A stretch of DNA of 64,000 nucleotides, taken from assembly GCA_963823435.1 (NCBI GenBank), contig CAWGLN010000001.1, forward strand, positions 496,001 to 560,000, written 5' to 3'. Within the stretch, counting starts at the first letter, position 1. Every line of letters begins with the position of its first letter. A program made the position numbers and the translations under genes. Of this stretch, positions 18,034 to 27,101 are shown in pieces. The notes below the pieces were generated by a model. The model made no database searches. It saw nothing but the letters and a program-made list of their open reading frames with translations, and was not told the origin of the DNA. This DNA is from CAKZML01 sp963823435. GTDB taxonomy: Bacteria; Pseudomonadota; Gammaproteobacteria; Steroidobacterales; BM003.

Positions 18034-20845
18034 AGCTTTCCGCCTTTTCTACCTTTGCATAACGGGCTGGCAGCAACAGAGCCAGTTGCTCGTAACTGCG
18101 TGCCACCCATTCGTCATAGAAGCCTTCCTTTGCCCGCGAGGCATTAGCCTCAAACAGGGTGATCGCCTGTTCCTCGAAAGGGAAAGCCTGCTCTTCGAGC
18201 AAGATCTCGTACTGCTCCAGCTCTTCCTCGTTAAGCCCGTCAGGCCGCTCCGAGTCCAACAGGTCAACGCTCAACTGGTAATACAGTTCGCCGATGCGGT
18301 AGGTCGCAACGGTGGTAACTTCCGCGACGCCATATCCGGCAGCCTTGTTGTAGGAAGCCAGTGCAGACTCCATAAGATTTTTCTTGAGCTTCAGTCTCTC
18401 AGCCAGGGGCGCAGACAGACGTACGGCCTCAAATGCCACGCGTTGCGGCTCAGCCAACTCCAGCGTCGCTCTTGCGGCCAGCGTCTTACTGCGGTCGCTG
18501 CGTTGCTCACCCGCGTCAGCATCAGCGGTCACTATTGATTCGAGCCACTGGCGACGATCGCCCAGGTCATACATCTCGCCCGCCAGGTCAGCCAGCTTCT
18601 GCCGCACCTCCAGGGCCTCGCTAAACGGATCGGGATAACGGTCAAGAAACTGCTCCCAGACACGTCTGGCCGCGGCCAGATCGACGGTTTCTTCGTACAG
18701 GTTTGCAGCCGTCCACAGGGCTTCGCGACGAATGTCCGGTTCAGCGGAAGCCAGTGTCGCTATCTGCTCAAACTCTTGCGCAGCCTTGATCGATTGCCCG
18801 GACTGCTGATAGGCAAGCGCCAGCTTGGTGGTCACATCGTCGTTAAACTTGTGCTCCGGGTAGCTGACCCGAAACAGGTCCAGCACTTCTATTGCCTGAT
18901 CCCAGCTTTGTTCAGCCATCAGCAATGCGGCCGCGTCATACACGGCATTGGCCCCGATCGCAGCGCCAGGCGCCGCAGTAGCGACGCGCAGGTAATTTCG
19001 TACGGCCCCGTCGGTATCGCCGGTTACCTGCGCAGCTTCCGCCTGGCGGTAAACAGCGGCGGCAATTCGATCATCCAGCGCCACGCCGGCCAGTGCCGGG
19101 CTGCCGCCCAGGGACCGCAATTCACTGTAAGCGTGTTCAGCGCGAACATAGTCCCCGAGGTCGAAATTGCCGTGCGCAATCACTGTCCAGGCAACCTTGC
19201 CAAGCTGTGGCGTGGACGCAAGATCACGCTCCAGCACTTGCTCGGCCAACCAGATTGCCGATTCCATCTGGCCTGCCGCAAAGTAGGCTTCCGCCGCAAC
19301 AGTCAGCACCGTGGCCGACTGGGGATGTCGTGGAAAAACCGATGCAAATCGCACCGACCGCCCCAGTTGCTCCATCTCCCAACGTTGTTTCGCGGGCCCG
19401 CTCAAAGTCGCCAACTGGGCACGAGACGCCAATAACCCTGCATAACCGGCTTCTGCGGCCTGCGGATAGCCCGGGTAAATATAGGCCGCAAATTCGTAGA
19501 ATTCGGTGGCAGCCACAAAATCCCTGGACTCCATGAGAATCTCACCCAGCAGAAAACTGCGTTGGGCTGAATCCGGGTCGGTCGGGAAGTACTCAAGAAA
19601 GCGCCGGTACCAGCCGGCGGCCCGAGCATACGCTTCGGGCGCGCCCGTTTTCTGGGCTTCCGCATGATCGTGCAGCGCCAGGTCACTGAGGTTTCTCTTC
19701 AGCGGATCTATCACATCCGGACGATTACCGACCTCATGAAACGACCAGTAGTCGCTGTGCAACCCATAATTCTCTACATATGTCTTCTTGGCTTCCAGGA
19801 CCAGGCTCGGAAACCGGCCTTCGCGATAAGCGTCGATTGCCAGAGTGGAAAGCTCCGGCGAAAAGTACGCAAAGGGCTCGCGCTCAACGAACCCGAGATA
19901 TGTGTTCGCGGCATCCAGATAGCGATCCTTTTCGCGGTACAAGGCGCCGAGACTGGTGTATAGCAGATAGACGGAATCAGCGTTCCCGCGCTGATCCAGA
20001 TAACTATTGATGCTCGTGGGTCCTTCCAGGTAGGAAAAGGTCAGACTCAGAATACGCAGCGTGTCATCTACCAGCTCCCGGTCAGGGCGAGTCATACCGG
20101 CAAGCAATGCAGATTCATCACGCGCGGCTGTCTCAACCATCGCGGCGGCATCCAACCGGAGTTTCAGCAGATCCAGGAAGGCGTTGATACTTTGGTCATA
20201 TTCGGCTTGCTTGAACAGCGACCAGCCGTTTTTGTACAGGGCCTGCTGGTAGAACGGCGAGGTATCTCCGATTGCCACCACCTCGGCGAAGGCCAGCCCC
20301 GCGGTCTGAAAATCCTTGCGCACAAACAATATCTCACCGCGCCGAAACTCGGCCTCTGCAAGATAGGGACTTTGGGGATACTCGCTTACGAGGCGATCCA
20401 GTGTCGTCAGCGCCTTGTCCGCGTCTCCGGCGCTCTCATAAGCACGTGACAATTGGTACAGCACTTTGTCGGCTTTCCCTAAACCGTTGTAACGGGACAG
20501 CCACTGCTCGTATATGCGAATGGCATCTGTGTGATAGACCATCGCATCCAGGTAGGCGGGATTGTCGATATTCTCGGTTTCACCTACCTCAAGACTGAGA
20601 TCGCCCAATCGGCGAAGCGCCTCAAGCTGCAGGGCGGGGTCCGTTTCCGGCAGGGCCAGATATTCCTTGTATTGCTCAATTGCAGCGCGACTGTCACGAA
20701 CGGGTGCGTCCGCAGCCGGTATCTCAACCACCCGCCGCTCAAGTGAACCGATGGTCACCTCATCTTCAAGGCGATCACGATTGCCGGCGCTTACTGGCGA
20801 GAGCCAGGCCAGCGTAACAATGATTAATGCGAATCTGCCAATCAT
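18014..20845 (-). CDS. large exported TPR-repeat protein
   Basis: This 943-residue protein has an N-terminal signal peptide (MIGRFALIIVTLAWLSPVSA) followed almost entirely by TPR-type helical repeats. These are visible from KEYLALPETDPALQLEALRRLG through YPQSPYLAEAEFRRGEILF and many similar 34-36-residue units, with acidic segments near the end. Proteins of this kind form extended periplasmic scaffolds. In Myxococcus gliding and similar gammaproteobacterial clusters they lie beside TolQ/ExbD motors. It follows the 619-residue TPR gene after 11 bases and overlaps the lipoprotein gene after it. Partner identity is not visible from sequence. Confidence 0.88.
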   Translation of the reverse strand: MIGRFALIIVTLAWLSPVSAGNRDRLEDEVTIGSLERRVVEIPAADAPVRDSRAAIEQYKEYLALPETDPALQLEALRRLGDLSLEVGETENIDNPAYLDAMVYHTDAIRIYEQWLSRYNGLGKADKVLYQLSRAYESAGDADKALTTLDRLVSEYPQSPYLAEAEFRRGEILFVRKDFQTAGLAFAEVVAIGDTSPFYQQALYKNGWSLFKQAEYDQSINAFLDLLKLRLDAAAMVETAARDESALLAGMTRPDRELVDDTLRILSLTFSYLEGPTSINSYLDQRGNADSVYLLYTSLGALYREKDRYLDAANTYLGFVEREPFAYFSPELSTLAIDAYREGRFPSLVLEAKKTYVENYGLHSDYWSFHEVGNRPDVIDPLKRNLSDLALHDHAEAQKTGAPEAYARAAGWYRRFLEYFPTDPDSAQRSFLLGEILMESRDFVAATEFYEFAAYIYPGYPQAAEAGYAGLLASRAQLATLSGPAKQRWEMEQLGRSVRFASVFPRHPQSATVLTVAAEAYFAAGQMESAIWLAEQVLERDLASTPQLGKVAWTVIAHGNFDLGDYVRAEHAYSELRSLGGSPALAGVALDDRIAAAVYRQAEAAQVTGDTDGAVRNYLRVATAAPGAAIGANAVYDAAALLMAEQSWDQAIEVLDLFRVSYPEHKFNDDVTTKLALAYQQSGQSIKAAQEFEQIATLASAEPDIRREALWTAANLYEETVDLAAARRVWEQFLDRYPDPFSEALEVRQKLADLAGEMYDLGDRRQWLESIVTADADAGEQRSDRSKTLAARATLELAEPQRVAFEAVRLSAPLAERLKLKKNLMESALASYNKAAGYGVAEVTTVATYRIGELYYQLSVDLLDSERPDGLNEEELEQYEILLEEQAFPFEEQAITLFEANASRAKEGFYDEWVARSYEQLALLLPARYAKVEKAESYVSKIY

Positions 20846-20856
20846 GACCTGGCCGC

Positions 20857-22716
20857 CTACCGGTTCTGAGCCGCTATGCGGTCGTAAACAGATGCCAGTG
20901 CAAACCGCGCTTGCGCACTGTAAGTCAACAGACGCTCGCGCTGCACAACAAGCTCTTCCGTCGCGATAGCATTCAGGTAGTTCGCATACTGCTCCATGGA
21001 AAACCCGAGGCGGGTCTGTAGTTGACCGATGGACGCTTCCAGTCCGTCGATACGTGTTTCAAAATCCAGTAGCGTGCCAGGCAGGGAGTCCGTCGCCCGC
21101 TCGATGGCCGCAAATTGCTCGGTGGCCAGCGCCAGCTCATCAGCCAGAGCTGCGTTCTCCTTCTCCTGACGCCACAAGCGCACCCGGAACTCTTTATCCA
21201 TATTCCACAGGAGCACACCCTTAAGGACTCGCTGTTTTTCCTGTAAACCGGTGGCGCCCTGGCCTTCCCAGCCAGTAGCGCTTTCCATCGCCAGCAAACG
21301 CCGCCATTGCTCTTGTTCGCCAGCCGGGGCCACGGCGACTATGTCTCTTGTCGTTCGTGCCTGCTCTGTACGCAGGGTATTCAGGTCCTGCTGTGCCTGC
21401 ATCCCGGGCAAATCGAACTGCGCAACCTTGTCCTGTAGCACGGGCAGGCGTTCGGCATAAGCCAGTTCGCGGGTTGCCACCATGTCGCGATAGGCTGCGA
21501 GTTTGTCTTGCCACTCTGTGAGATGGGCGCTTAGAGCGGCCAGGTCACGATAGCTCTTAAGGCCTTCGTGAAATCGGTGGTCGGCGATGGTGAAGTATAA
21601 ATATCGTGTCCGATCATCATCCGGGAGACTGTCCAGCTGCCAATACCAGCCACCCATTGAGCCAGTTTCATTCTCAAGCAGACTGGCAAGCAAACGGCCA
21701 GTACCGGCATCCAGCAAAGCGTTATCCAGGCGCACCAATTGCGTGCTGAAGATATCCAGGGCGCGTGCATAATGCGCAGCCGCCTGGGGCTCGGCACCCA
21801 GTTGCGCAAAGGCATAGGGAACCGCGAGCAGCGACTCCTGGACAGCGCTGTCCAGGAGGTCGCGCTCACTCAATTCCAGCCATGGACCGAGCGCGGATCG
21901 ATAATGCTGGCTCGCGGAGTCCGCCCAGCCGACACCTAACAGCGCCTTGTTGGAGAAAGGCCCGTTCAGCCGCACGCGCTGCAATACTGGCCTGGCATCA
22001 CCATCCAGCTGTGCCTGCAGGTAGGAAAAACCCAGGGCGACATTGGCCTGGTCGCGAAGACTGCGCAACTCTTCGGTGGGAGCACGCAGGGTGCCGACAC
22101 GATTCAAAAGCTCGGCACCCATCACGAGTTCACCCATACGCACCAGCGCGACACCGGTGTTGTAATTCGCGTAGGCAGTCCAGGCATCATCGCCCTCCCA
22201 CTTATTAAGCAGCGCAACCGCCTCTGCATAACGCCCGTTGTCCATGTAGAGTCGCGCCTGCAGGTTATAGCGCTCGGCTTCAAGCTCCGGCGGAAGCGGG
22301 GCGCTGATACTTTCAAAAGCTCGCTCCGCGGCGTCCAGATGGCCTCGTTGATAACGCACCTTGGCCAGGTAAAACCAGGTGCGGTTACGCACAGATATGT
22401 TTTCCGTGGTATCTAACAGGCGCTCAAATATCTTGCCGGCTTCGTCGTGCTGTCCCCAGGACAGCAGCAGACCACCCTGCAGCAACTCCGCCTCATCCTT
22501 GTGGCTCTCTACCCGATTCTGACTGCGCGCCGTCACAAGATGGGTCAACGCCGTAAACTGATCCTGTTGATAGAAGTGAAACAGCACTTCGCCGTAGTGC
22601 GGGTCCTGCACCACAAATCCATCCAGGCCATCCGCTTTGGCAGGGCTGACGGTCGACGCCAGGATCGCCAGTAGGGCGACAAGGCTAAGACGGTGCTGAG
22701 ATGCGGTACGGGTCAT
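20857..22716 (-). CDS. exported TPR and coiled-coil protein
   Basis: This 619-residue protein begins with a signal peptide (about residues 1-28, ending PAKADG) and several TPR-like units in its first 300 residues (HYGEVLFHFYQQDQ, NRTWFYLAKVRYQRGHLDAAE, AYANYNTGVALVRMGEL). It ends in a long coiled-coil-prone region (about 400-600) rich in Glu, Gln and Leu. That combination suggests a periplasmic structural component. It begins three bases after the stop of the 22720-23265 gene and is followed 11 bases later by the larger TPR gene, so all three are probably one translational unit. Confidence 0.86.
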   Translation of the reverse strand: MTRTASQHRLSLVALLAILASTVSPAKADGLDGFVVQDPHYGEVLFHFYQQDQFTALTHLVTARSQNRVESHKDEAELLQGGLLLSWGQHDEAGKIFERLLDTTENISVRNRTWFYLAKVRYQRGHLDAAERAFESISAPLPPELEAERYNLQARLYMDNGRYAEAVALLNKWEGDDAWTAYANYNTGVALVRMGELVMGAELLNRVGTLRAPTEELRSLRDQANVALGFSYLQAQLDGDARPVLQRVRLNGPFSNKALLGVGWADSASQHYRSALGPWLELSERDLLDSAVQESLLAVPYAFAQLGAEPQAAAHYARALDIFSTQLVRLDNALLDAGTGRLLASLLENETGSMGGWYWQLDSLPDDDRTRYLYFTIADHRFHEGLKSYRDLAALSAHLTEWQDKLAAYRDMVATRELAYAERLPVLQDKVAQFDLPGMQAQQDLNTLRTEQARTTRDIVAVAPAGEQEQWRRLLAMESATGWEGQGATGLQEKQRVLKGVLLWNMDKEFRVRLWRQEKENAALADELALATEQFAAIERATDSLPGTLLDFETRIDGLEASIGQLQTRLGFSMEQYANYLNAIATEELVVQRERLLTYSAQARFALASVYDRIAAQNR

Positions 22717-22719
22717 GAA

Positions 22720-23265
22720 TCATTCCCACTCGCGCACAACAAACTCGGGCTGCATTTTCTGCCCACTATCGGATATGCGCAGCTCTACGAATTTCGAGCC
22801 GATGCTCTTGTCGATAAGCAACGTCGCGCCGCGACGATAGTCACGTTCATGCGGCCCCTGGCCGGTAAACACAGCCACCAGTTCATGCTCACCGACCTTG
22901 AGATTGCCAACAAATAGCTGATGGACGCCGCCACGCTGTAGCGCCTTCAGCTCGCGCTCCGTGTACAGGTAGTTGCTGACGTTCTTGCCATCAACGCTGA
23001 GCTCTACCGAATCCAGTGCAAAGTACTCGCCGACATCCAGCGATACGAAGACCGCCACCTGGGTATTTGAGGGATACAGGAGCTCTTCTTCGAGCACAAA
23101 CAGGTCACGGTTCAATTCAAGGACAGACTTCTTGAGAGCCTGCGTCTCCTGGTCAAGCGCAGCCAGTTCGTTTGCCGAATCGGCCGTACTTGCCAATGAT
23201 CCTTGTGATGTCACGGCCAACAGCAGAACTACCGCTAGCGCGCCCATTTTCTCTTTCAGCTTCAT
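22720..23265 (-). CDS. exported coiled-coil/beta-domain protein of the TPR-TolQ cluster
   Basis: This 181-residue product has a signal peptide (about 1-26), a short heptad-rich helix (ALDQETQALKKSVLELNRDL) and a compact beta-rich domain. The domain includes YFALDSVELSVDGKNVSNYLYT and LFVGNLKVGEHELVAVFTGQGP. Relatives beside AgmX-type clusters are often named AraC family regulators in databases, but nothing here resembles a DNA-binding domain; the protein is periplasmic. The start ATG 23265 has GGAGAG upstream. Expression should fall under the c-di-GMP riboswitch upstream of the preceding gene. Confidence 0.8.
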   Translation of the reverse strand: MKLKEKMGALAVVLLLAVTSQGSLASTADSANELAALDQETQALKKSVLELNRDLFVLEEELLYPSNTQVAVFVSLDVGEYFALDSVELSVDGKNVSNYLYTERELKALQRGGVHQLFVGNLKVGEHELVAVFTGQGPHERDYRRGATLLIDKSIGSKFVELRISDSGQKMQPEFVVREWE

Positions 23266-23290
23266 GTCAATCTCTCCAGAGGCGCGACGA

Positions 23291-23794
23291 CTAGTCCGCC
23301 AACAGTCTCGCTACTTCGGCGCTGATTTGCGCAGCGCTCTCGCCGCGAAAACCCTTATTAACAAAACGGACCACGCCTTCACGATCGATCAGTAAAGTCA
23401 GTGGCAAACGGTTCAGGTCGTAAAGCCGGCTCACGGACTGGCCGGTATCAAGCAGAATTGGGAAATTAACCCCCAGCTCCGCGGCAAGTTCTGCAGCCGT
23501 TTCTGAATCTCCATCGATATCGACTCCGATGACGTTAAGCCCGTCGGACCAATAGCGATGATGAAGTTCTTCGAGGACGGGCATGGCCTCACGACACCTG
23601 GCGCAGGACTCGGAGGCAAAATTCAGCAAAACGATTTCGCTACGGTACTCACTCAGTCGCAGGGTTTTTCCATCACTGCTGCGGAGGGCAAAGTCAGGTG
23701 CCGGCGCATTGACAAAGTCTGAAGACGCAGCCGTGTTCACCGTCAATAAGGCGAACAGCATCGCTATCAGTACTTTTACCGGTTTCTTTTGCAT
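23291..23794 (-). CDS. TlpA-like thioredoxin-fold protein (CxxC = CARC)
   Basis: This 167-residue exported redoxin has a signal peptide (about 1-24), a TlpA/AhpC-type start (APDFALRSSDGKTLRLSEY) and an active site SESCARCREAMPVL with two cysteines in a CARC motif. The cis-Pro loop is LNRLPLTLLIDREG. CARC instead of the classical CGPC or CVPC suggests a tuned redox potential. It is the first gene after the c-di-GMP riboswitch and heads the coiled-coil, TPR and TolQ/ExbD/AgmX genes. It may keep disulfides of these exported proteins or of c-type cytochromes in order. Confidence 0.88.
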   Translation of the reverse strand: MQKKPVKVLIAMLFALLTVNTAASSDFVNAPAPDFALRSSDGKTLRLSEYRSEIVLLNFASESCARCREAMPVLEELHHRYWSDGLNVIGVDIDGDSETAAELAAELGVNFPILLDTGQSVSRLYDLNRLPLTLLIDREGVVRFVNKGFRGESAAQISAEVARLLAD

Positions 23795-23884
23795 TTCCGC
23801 GCCGCACTCTTGTTGTAAACAGAATCCCTTTCGGGGTAACTGACAAGCCGTTGGGTACCGGCATCAAGCGCGGACGCATACTCT

Positions 23885-23990
23885 CGAGCAGCCCCGCTAT
23901 CGTAGCCATCCCCTGGTGGGATCGCTCTTAGACCGGAAGCTTTGCGTCCCCGCCTTTCGACAGGTTTGCCCTTAATCGGCTTTGCATCAA
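23885..23990 (-). promoter_or_regulatory. cyclic di-GMP-I riboswitch (GEMM-I class)
   Basis: On the minus strand the sequence contains the GEMM-I core in order. First comes AGGGCAAACC, then a hairpin closed by a GAAA tetraloop (CCTGTC-GAAA-GGCGGG). Next is the invariant GGGACGCAAAGC, then CCGG-CTAA, a second hairpin (AGCGATCCC with GGGATGGCT) and finally the GATAGCGGGG segment. These are the ligand-binding and tetraloop-receptor elements of known c-di-GMP-I aptamers such as Vc2. It lies about 90 bases before the TlpA gene at 23794. No strong intrinsic terminator follows, so control may be translational or through a weak hairpin near 23825-23840. Whether it acts as an on or off switch cannot be read from sequence. 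Confidence 0.93.
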
Positions 23991-24061
23991 CGATGCTCGT
24001 GCCTCCTCGCGGCGGCGTCGCATCATGCAAGGCAACCGTAGCAGGGAAATGGCGTGGATCC

Positions 24062-24077
24062 TGTGACGGAAGTCACG
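24062..24077. promoter_or_regulatory. CRP-like palindromic operator candidate
   Basis: The sequence TGTGACGGAAGTCACG fits TGTGA-N6-TCACA at nine of ten consensus positions and is a near-perfect palindrome. It lies between apbE and the riboswitch, about 70 bases before the aptamer in the minus-strand direction, so it could regulate the riboswitch-led transcript. The CRP assignment is inferred from the consensus alone. Confidence 0.4.
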
Positions 24078-24153
24078 ATTCAGGAGGAGATTATGGTAAG
24101 CAGTTCTCGATTTCCCAAGGGGCGCGGATCAACGGCGCCGAAGGGGGCTGCGG

Positions 24154-25131
24154 TCAATCGGGAGCGAGGCCTTCCGAGTAATAATAGTTGTCATCTGTAA
24201 CGAACAAGGCCTCGTAGCCCGGGAAATTCTTCAGTATTTTCAATCCTTCCTCAGGCCCCATCACAAACAGGCTGGTCGACAGGCCATCGGTAAGTGTGCC
24301 ATCGGGCCCAATCACGCTCACGCTACGGACCCCTTCGACGGGACGACCGTCCGCGGGTCTCAGGATATGGTGGTAGCGTTTGCCGTCTTCAATAAAGAAC
24401 CGCTCATAGTCACCGGAGGTCGAAATAGCCTCATCGTTCAGCGCCATGCGGGTAAATAGCCCATCCCGCTCATTCGGGTCACGGATACCCACGATCCAGG
24501 GCTTTCCCATCCGGTCGCCCAGGATGCGGGTATCGCCACCCGCTGCTGCCAGCGCATGCTCAATGCCGGCCGCACGTAACAAACTGATGACCTTTTCGAC
24601 CGCATAGCCTTTGGCTATGCCCCCCAGGTTAATGCGTACCCCGGGTGTTTTGAATGCTACTGTCTGCCGGGCTTCGTCAAGGATGATGTGACGATAATCA
24701 ATATTCTCGAGTTGAGCCGCGATCTGCTGTGAATCGGGATGTTTGGCCGCACGAAAATCATACAGCTGGCCGACACTGTCAAAACTGATGTCAAAGGCCC
24801 CACCTGTTGCCTCGGACAAGTCGATGGCTGTTTGCAGCAGACCGAACAGCTCGGCTGACACATGCTGAGGCTCAGCGAATGCCTTGTCGTTGACCCGGCT
24901 CATCTCCGAGGTCGCTATATAGGTACTCATCAACTCTTCAATGCGATCCAGTTCCGCCATCGCTTGTGCTATGAGTTCTTCAGCGTGGACCGAATCCTCC
25001 GACCATAGCTGGACCTCGACCCGCGTGCCCATCTTCTCTTGCTCCTGGGCAAACCATTCAGCCTGCGCCGGGCCGGACCACAGCAGACAAATGCATTGCA
25101 GGAACAAGATCAGGGGTAATTTTCGTAACAC
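24154..25131 (-). CDS. apbE: FAD:protein FMN transferase (ApbE family)
   Basis: This 325-residue exported enzyme has a signal peptide (about 1-24, ending PAQAEW). The ApbE fold contains MGTRVEVQLW, ELMSTYIATSEMSRVND, GAFDISFDSVGQLYDF, the conserved VRINLGGIAKGYAVEKV, ALAAAGGDTRILG and the metal-site TLTDGLSTSLFVMGPEEGL. It would transfer FMN from FAD onto a Thr of an exported target protein. No NqrC/RnfG-type target is visible in the window. The start is GTG 25131. It follows DUF3570 in a DUF4266-DUF3570-ApbE set that recurs in bacteria, so one of those proteins is the likely functional partner. Confidence 0.94.
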   Translation of the reverse strand: MLRKLPLILFLQCICLLWSGPAQAEWFAQEQEKMGTRVEVQLWSEDSVHAEELIAQAMAELDRIEELMSTYIATSEMSRVNDKAFAEPQHVSAELFGLLQTAIDLSEATGGAFDISFDSVGQLYDFRAAKHPDSQQIAAQLENIDYRHIILDEARQTVAFKTPGVRINLGGIAKGYAVEKVISLLRAAGIEHALAAAGGDTRILGDRMGKPWIVGIRDPNERDGLFTRMALNDEAISTSGDYERFFIEDGKRYHHILRPADGRPVEGVRSVSVIGPDGTLTDGLSTSLFVMGPEEGLKILKNFPGYEALFVTDDNYYYSEGLAPD

Positions 25132-25193
25132 GCCAAGCTCTCTAGAGTCAGGCCCTACCGGGCGACCACCGGGAAATCAGGAACCAGGTTGCG

Positions 25194-26345
25194 TCAGAAC
25201 CAGAATGACACAAAAACGGTAGCTACGCCTGCATCGAATTCATACAAGGACTCGCTGCCGGCGGGGCCACCTTCCAGGACATCGCGGAAGTCATCGTAAC
25301 TGAAGAGGATATAGTTGTAACTGAAATTAATAGTCCCGCGCTTCAGGAAGTCCCACTTATCGACATTCAAATCATAGGCCGCGTCGATCCTGAAGCTGTG
25401 ATCATTAAAGGTGCTGATTTCCTTGTCGCGTCCGAGGAAGTTCTGCGCATCGACATACGGGAACAAATCACCATAGAAGTCAGCAGCGGTCTGCGTGTAA
25501 TACCGATAGCTGAAATCGAACAACCATTTCTTGCGAAATGTATAGGTATAGCCTGCCTTGGCATTCCAGGCAGCTATTCCCCAGCTGTCGCCGTAAAGCC
25601 TGGCATTGGCGTGAACAGCAGACCCCTCCTTGAGGAAATATCGCCCACCTATGGCAATCGCGCTGCTGGTTCGGGTTGCCGGATAGACCTCCGGCTGCCA
25701 CAAATACCCGGCGCCGCCAACCACTTCATAACGCACCTGTCGATAGGGATTATTCAGGAATCCCTCATCCGTGATGGCTTCGAAATCGAGATTCATTACG
25801 AACCTCTTGCTTATCACCTGGGAGACGCCCATTCGGTACAAGCGCCTGTCTGCGTCGCGGGTAAAATCAGGGTCCGTTATCTGGCCAATTTGGTCAGAAC
25901 CCTGGGCAAATCCCAGACTGACCGTGGTCAGACCACCAAAGATTTCCTGACGAACACCGAAACTGGCAGTTTCGGCATTGAAATCGTTTTCGTCGCTGCT
26001 GGTAAAGCCGGCGCTCAGAATGGTATCACCCAGCAAATACTCGGCCCCGACCGATACTTCAGATCTTTCTTCGCTATAGGGACTCGCATAACTCAATACA
26101 TCAATAGACGCACTACTGATGGAGTCGACGTAATAATTGGCCGACAGTGAAAGATCTTTAGTAACTTTTTTACGCACCAGCAGCGATGGCCCGGTAATCG
26201 TTACGCCACCACCGTCGTAGGAGTGAAACAGCAAGTCTGCCCGGTCATCAGGTAGCACCTGTGCCATGGAAGGCTGCATTACTGCCACGCAGGCCAGCGG
26301 CGCAAACAACCATTTAAGCGGAAATCCTTGCAAGGTGTTCGCCAT
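25194..26345 (-). CDS. DUF3570 domain-containing predicted outer-membrane beta-barrel
   Basis: This 383-residue exported protein has a signal peptide ending in MAQVL, then a series of amphipathic strands typical of an outer-membrane barrel: SLSANYYVDSISSASIDVLSYASPY, GAEYLLGDTILSAGFTSSDEND, KWLFDFSYRYYTQTAADFY. It ends with the aromatic terminus TVFVSFWF required for barrel assembly. The family DUF3570 is generally found next to DUF4266 and ApbE, exactly as here, and is thought to form a pore. It starts at ATG 26345, two bases after the DUF4266 stop. Confidence 0.9.
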   Translation of the reverse strand: MANTLQGFPLKWLFAPLACVAVMQPSMAQVLPDDRADLLFHSYDGGGVTITGPSLLVRKKVTKDLSLSANYYVDSISSASIDVLSYASPYSEERSEVSVGAEYLLGDTILSAGFTSSDENDFNAETASFGVRQEIFGGLTTVSLGFAQGSDQIGQITDPDFTRDADRRLYRMGVSQVISKRFVMNLDFEAITDEGFLNNPYRQVRYEVVGGAGYLWQPEVYPATRTSSAIAIGGRYFLKEGSAVHANARLYGDSWGIAAWNAKAGYTYTFRKKWLFDFSYRYYTQTAADFYGDLFPYVDAQNFLGRDKEISTFNDHSFRIDAAYDLNVDKWDFLKRGTINFSYNYILFSYDDFRDVLEGGPAGSESLYEFDAGVATVFVSFWF

Positions 26346-26347
26346 TG

Positions 26348-26575
26348 CTAATTACACCCGCAGCCGCCGCCCGAACTACCGGATGCGCCACGGGCGCCCT
26401 CACGGGCCTCGTACATATGGTTCATGTAAGACTCACAGACCGGGTTGCGATCGAAACTCATCACTTCGGTGGCGAGATTGGCGCGCTCATAGGGCTTCAC
26501 CCATGGCTCGATGTTCGAACATGCCGAAATCTGCATCAGAATCGCCATCGCAGTCATTCGCAAAACAATCTGCAT
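26348..26575 (-). CDS. DUF4266 domain-containing small lipoprotein
   Basis: This 75-residue lipoprotein has a short signal peptide ending MQISACSN. The DUF4266 core is WVKPYERANLA and MSFDRNPVCESYMNHMYEAREGARG, with a Gly/Ser-rich tail finishing GGGCGCN. Two cysteines three residues apart at the C-terminus, plus one in the core, are notable and could carry a disulfide or bind a cofactor. The adjacent TlpA upstream and the ApbE/DUF3570 genes downstream suggest a redox-linked outer-membrane complex. Confidence 0.88.
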   Translation of the reverse strand: MQIVLRMTAMAILMQISACSNIEPWVKPYERANLATEVMSFDRNPVCESYMNHMYEAREGARGASGSSGGGCGCN

Positions 26576-26584
26576 AAGCTATGC

Positions 26585-27088
26585 CTATTCCCTGATCAGG
26601 GCTCGCACCTGATCCTGATAATCATTTTCGTAGCCGGCTTCGTAGCCATAATGGACAAAGCGCACCAGGCCCTCGCGATCGAGGATGACTGTCGTCGGCA
26701 TGGCGATGACATCATAGGCCTTGCTGACGCTATTGGCACGGTCAAAAAGTATCGGAAAGTTAACCGGCGTACCCTGCAGGAATTCATCTGCCAGGGCCGA
26801 GTCTTCTTCAACGTTAATGCCCAGCAGGGTAAGTCCCAACGGGCTATAGCGCTGGTGCAACGCCTCAAGCAGCGGCATCTCCTTCCGGCACGGACCACAC
26901 CAGCTAGCCCAGAAATTAATCAAAACCACCTGGCCCTTGAAATCATCCAGCGACACTGTCTGGCCCGTCCTGTCGGGCAAAGAGAATGTCGGCGCCGGCT
27001 TTTCCGCCACGCCGGCAATTACCGGTGCAGACAGGATCATCACCAGCAACAGAGCCAGGGTAGTACGAATTCCGTTTTTTACTAGCAC
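26585..27088 (-). CDS. TlpA-like disulfide reductase (CGPC)
   Basis: This 167-residue exported redoxin has a signal peptide (about 1-26), the domain start APTFSLPDRTGQTVSLDDFKGQVVLINFWASWCGPCRKEMPLL with the classical CGPC centre, and the cis-Pro loop VIAMPTTVILDREG. TlpA-type proteins reduce disulfides in periplasmic substrates, including apocytochrome c. It lies nine bases before the DUF4266 gene and 14 after the beta-barrel gene, so it belongs to the same transcript. Confidence 0.92.
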   Translation of the reverse strand: MLVKNGIRTTLALLLVMILSAPVIAGVAEKPAPTFSLPDRTGQTVSLDDFKGQVVLINFWASWCGPCRKEMPLLEALHQRYSPLGLTLLGINVEEDSALADEFLQGTPVNFPILFDRANSVSKAYDVIAMPTTVILDREGLVRFVHYGYEAGYENDYQDQVRALIRE

Positions 27089-27101
27089 TCAACTACATCC
27101 T

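Noticed and set aside
22720..23265. AraC-type regulator, as relatives are often labelled
   Set aside because: The protein has a signal peptide and no helix-turn-helix; it is exported.
23776..24030. 84-codon minus-strand frame between apbE and TlpA
   Set aside because: Its DNA is the c-di-GMP riboswitch; the frame is a byproduct of the conserved RNA.
24093..24200. 35-codon plus-strand frame with a strong AGGAGGAG ribosome site
   Set aside because: It runs antisense into the apbE 3' end, has low-complexity composition and no visible homology.
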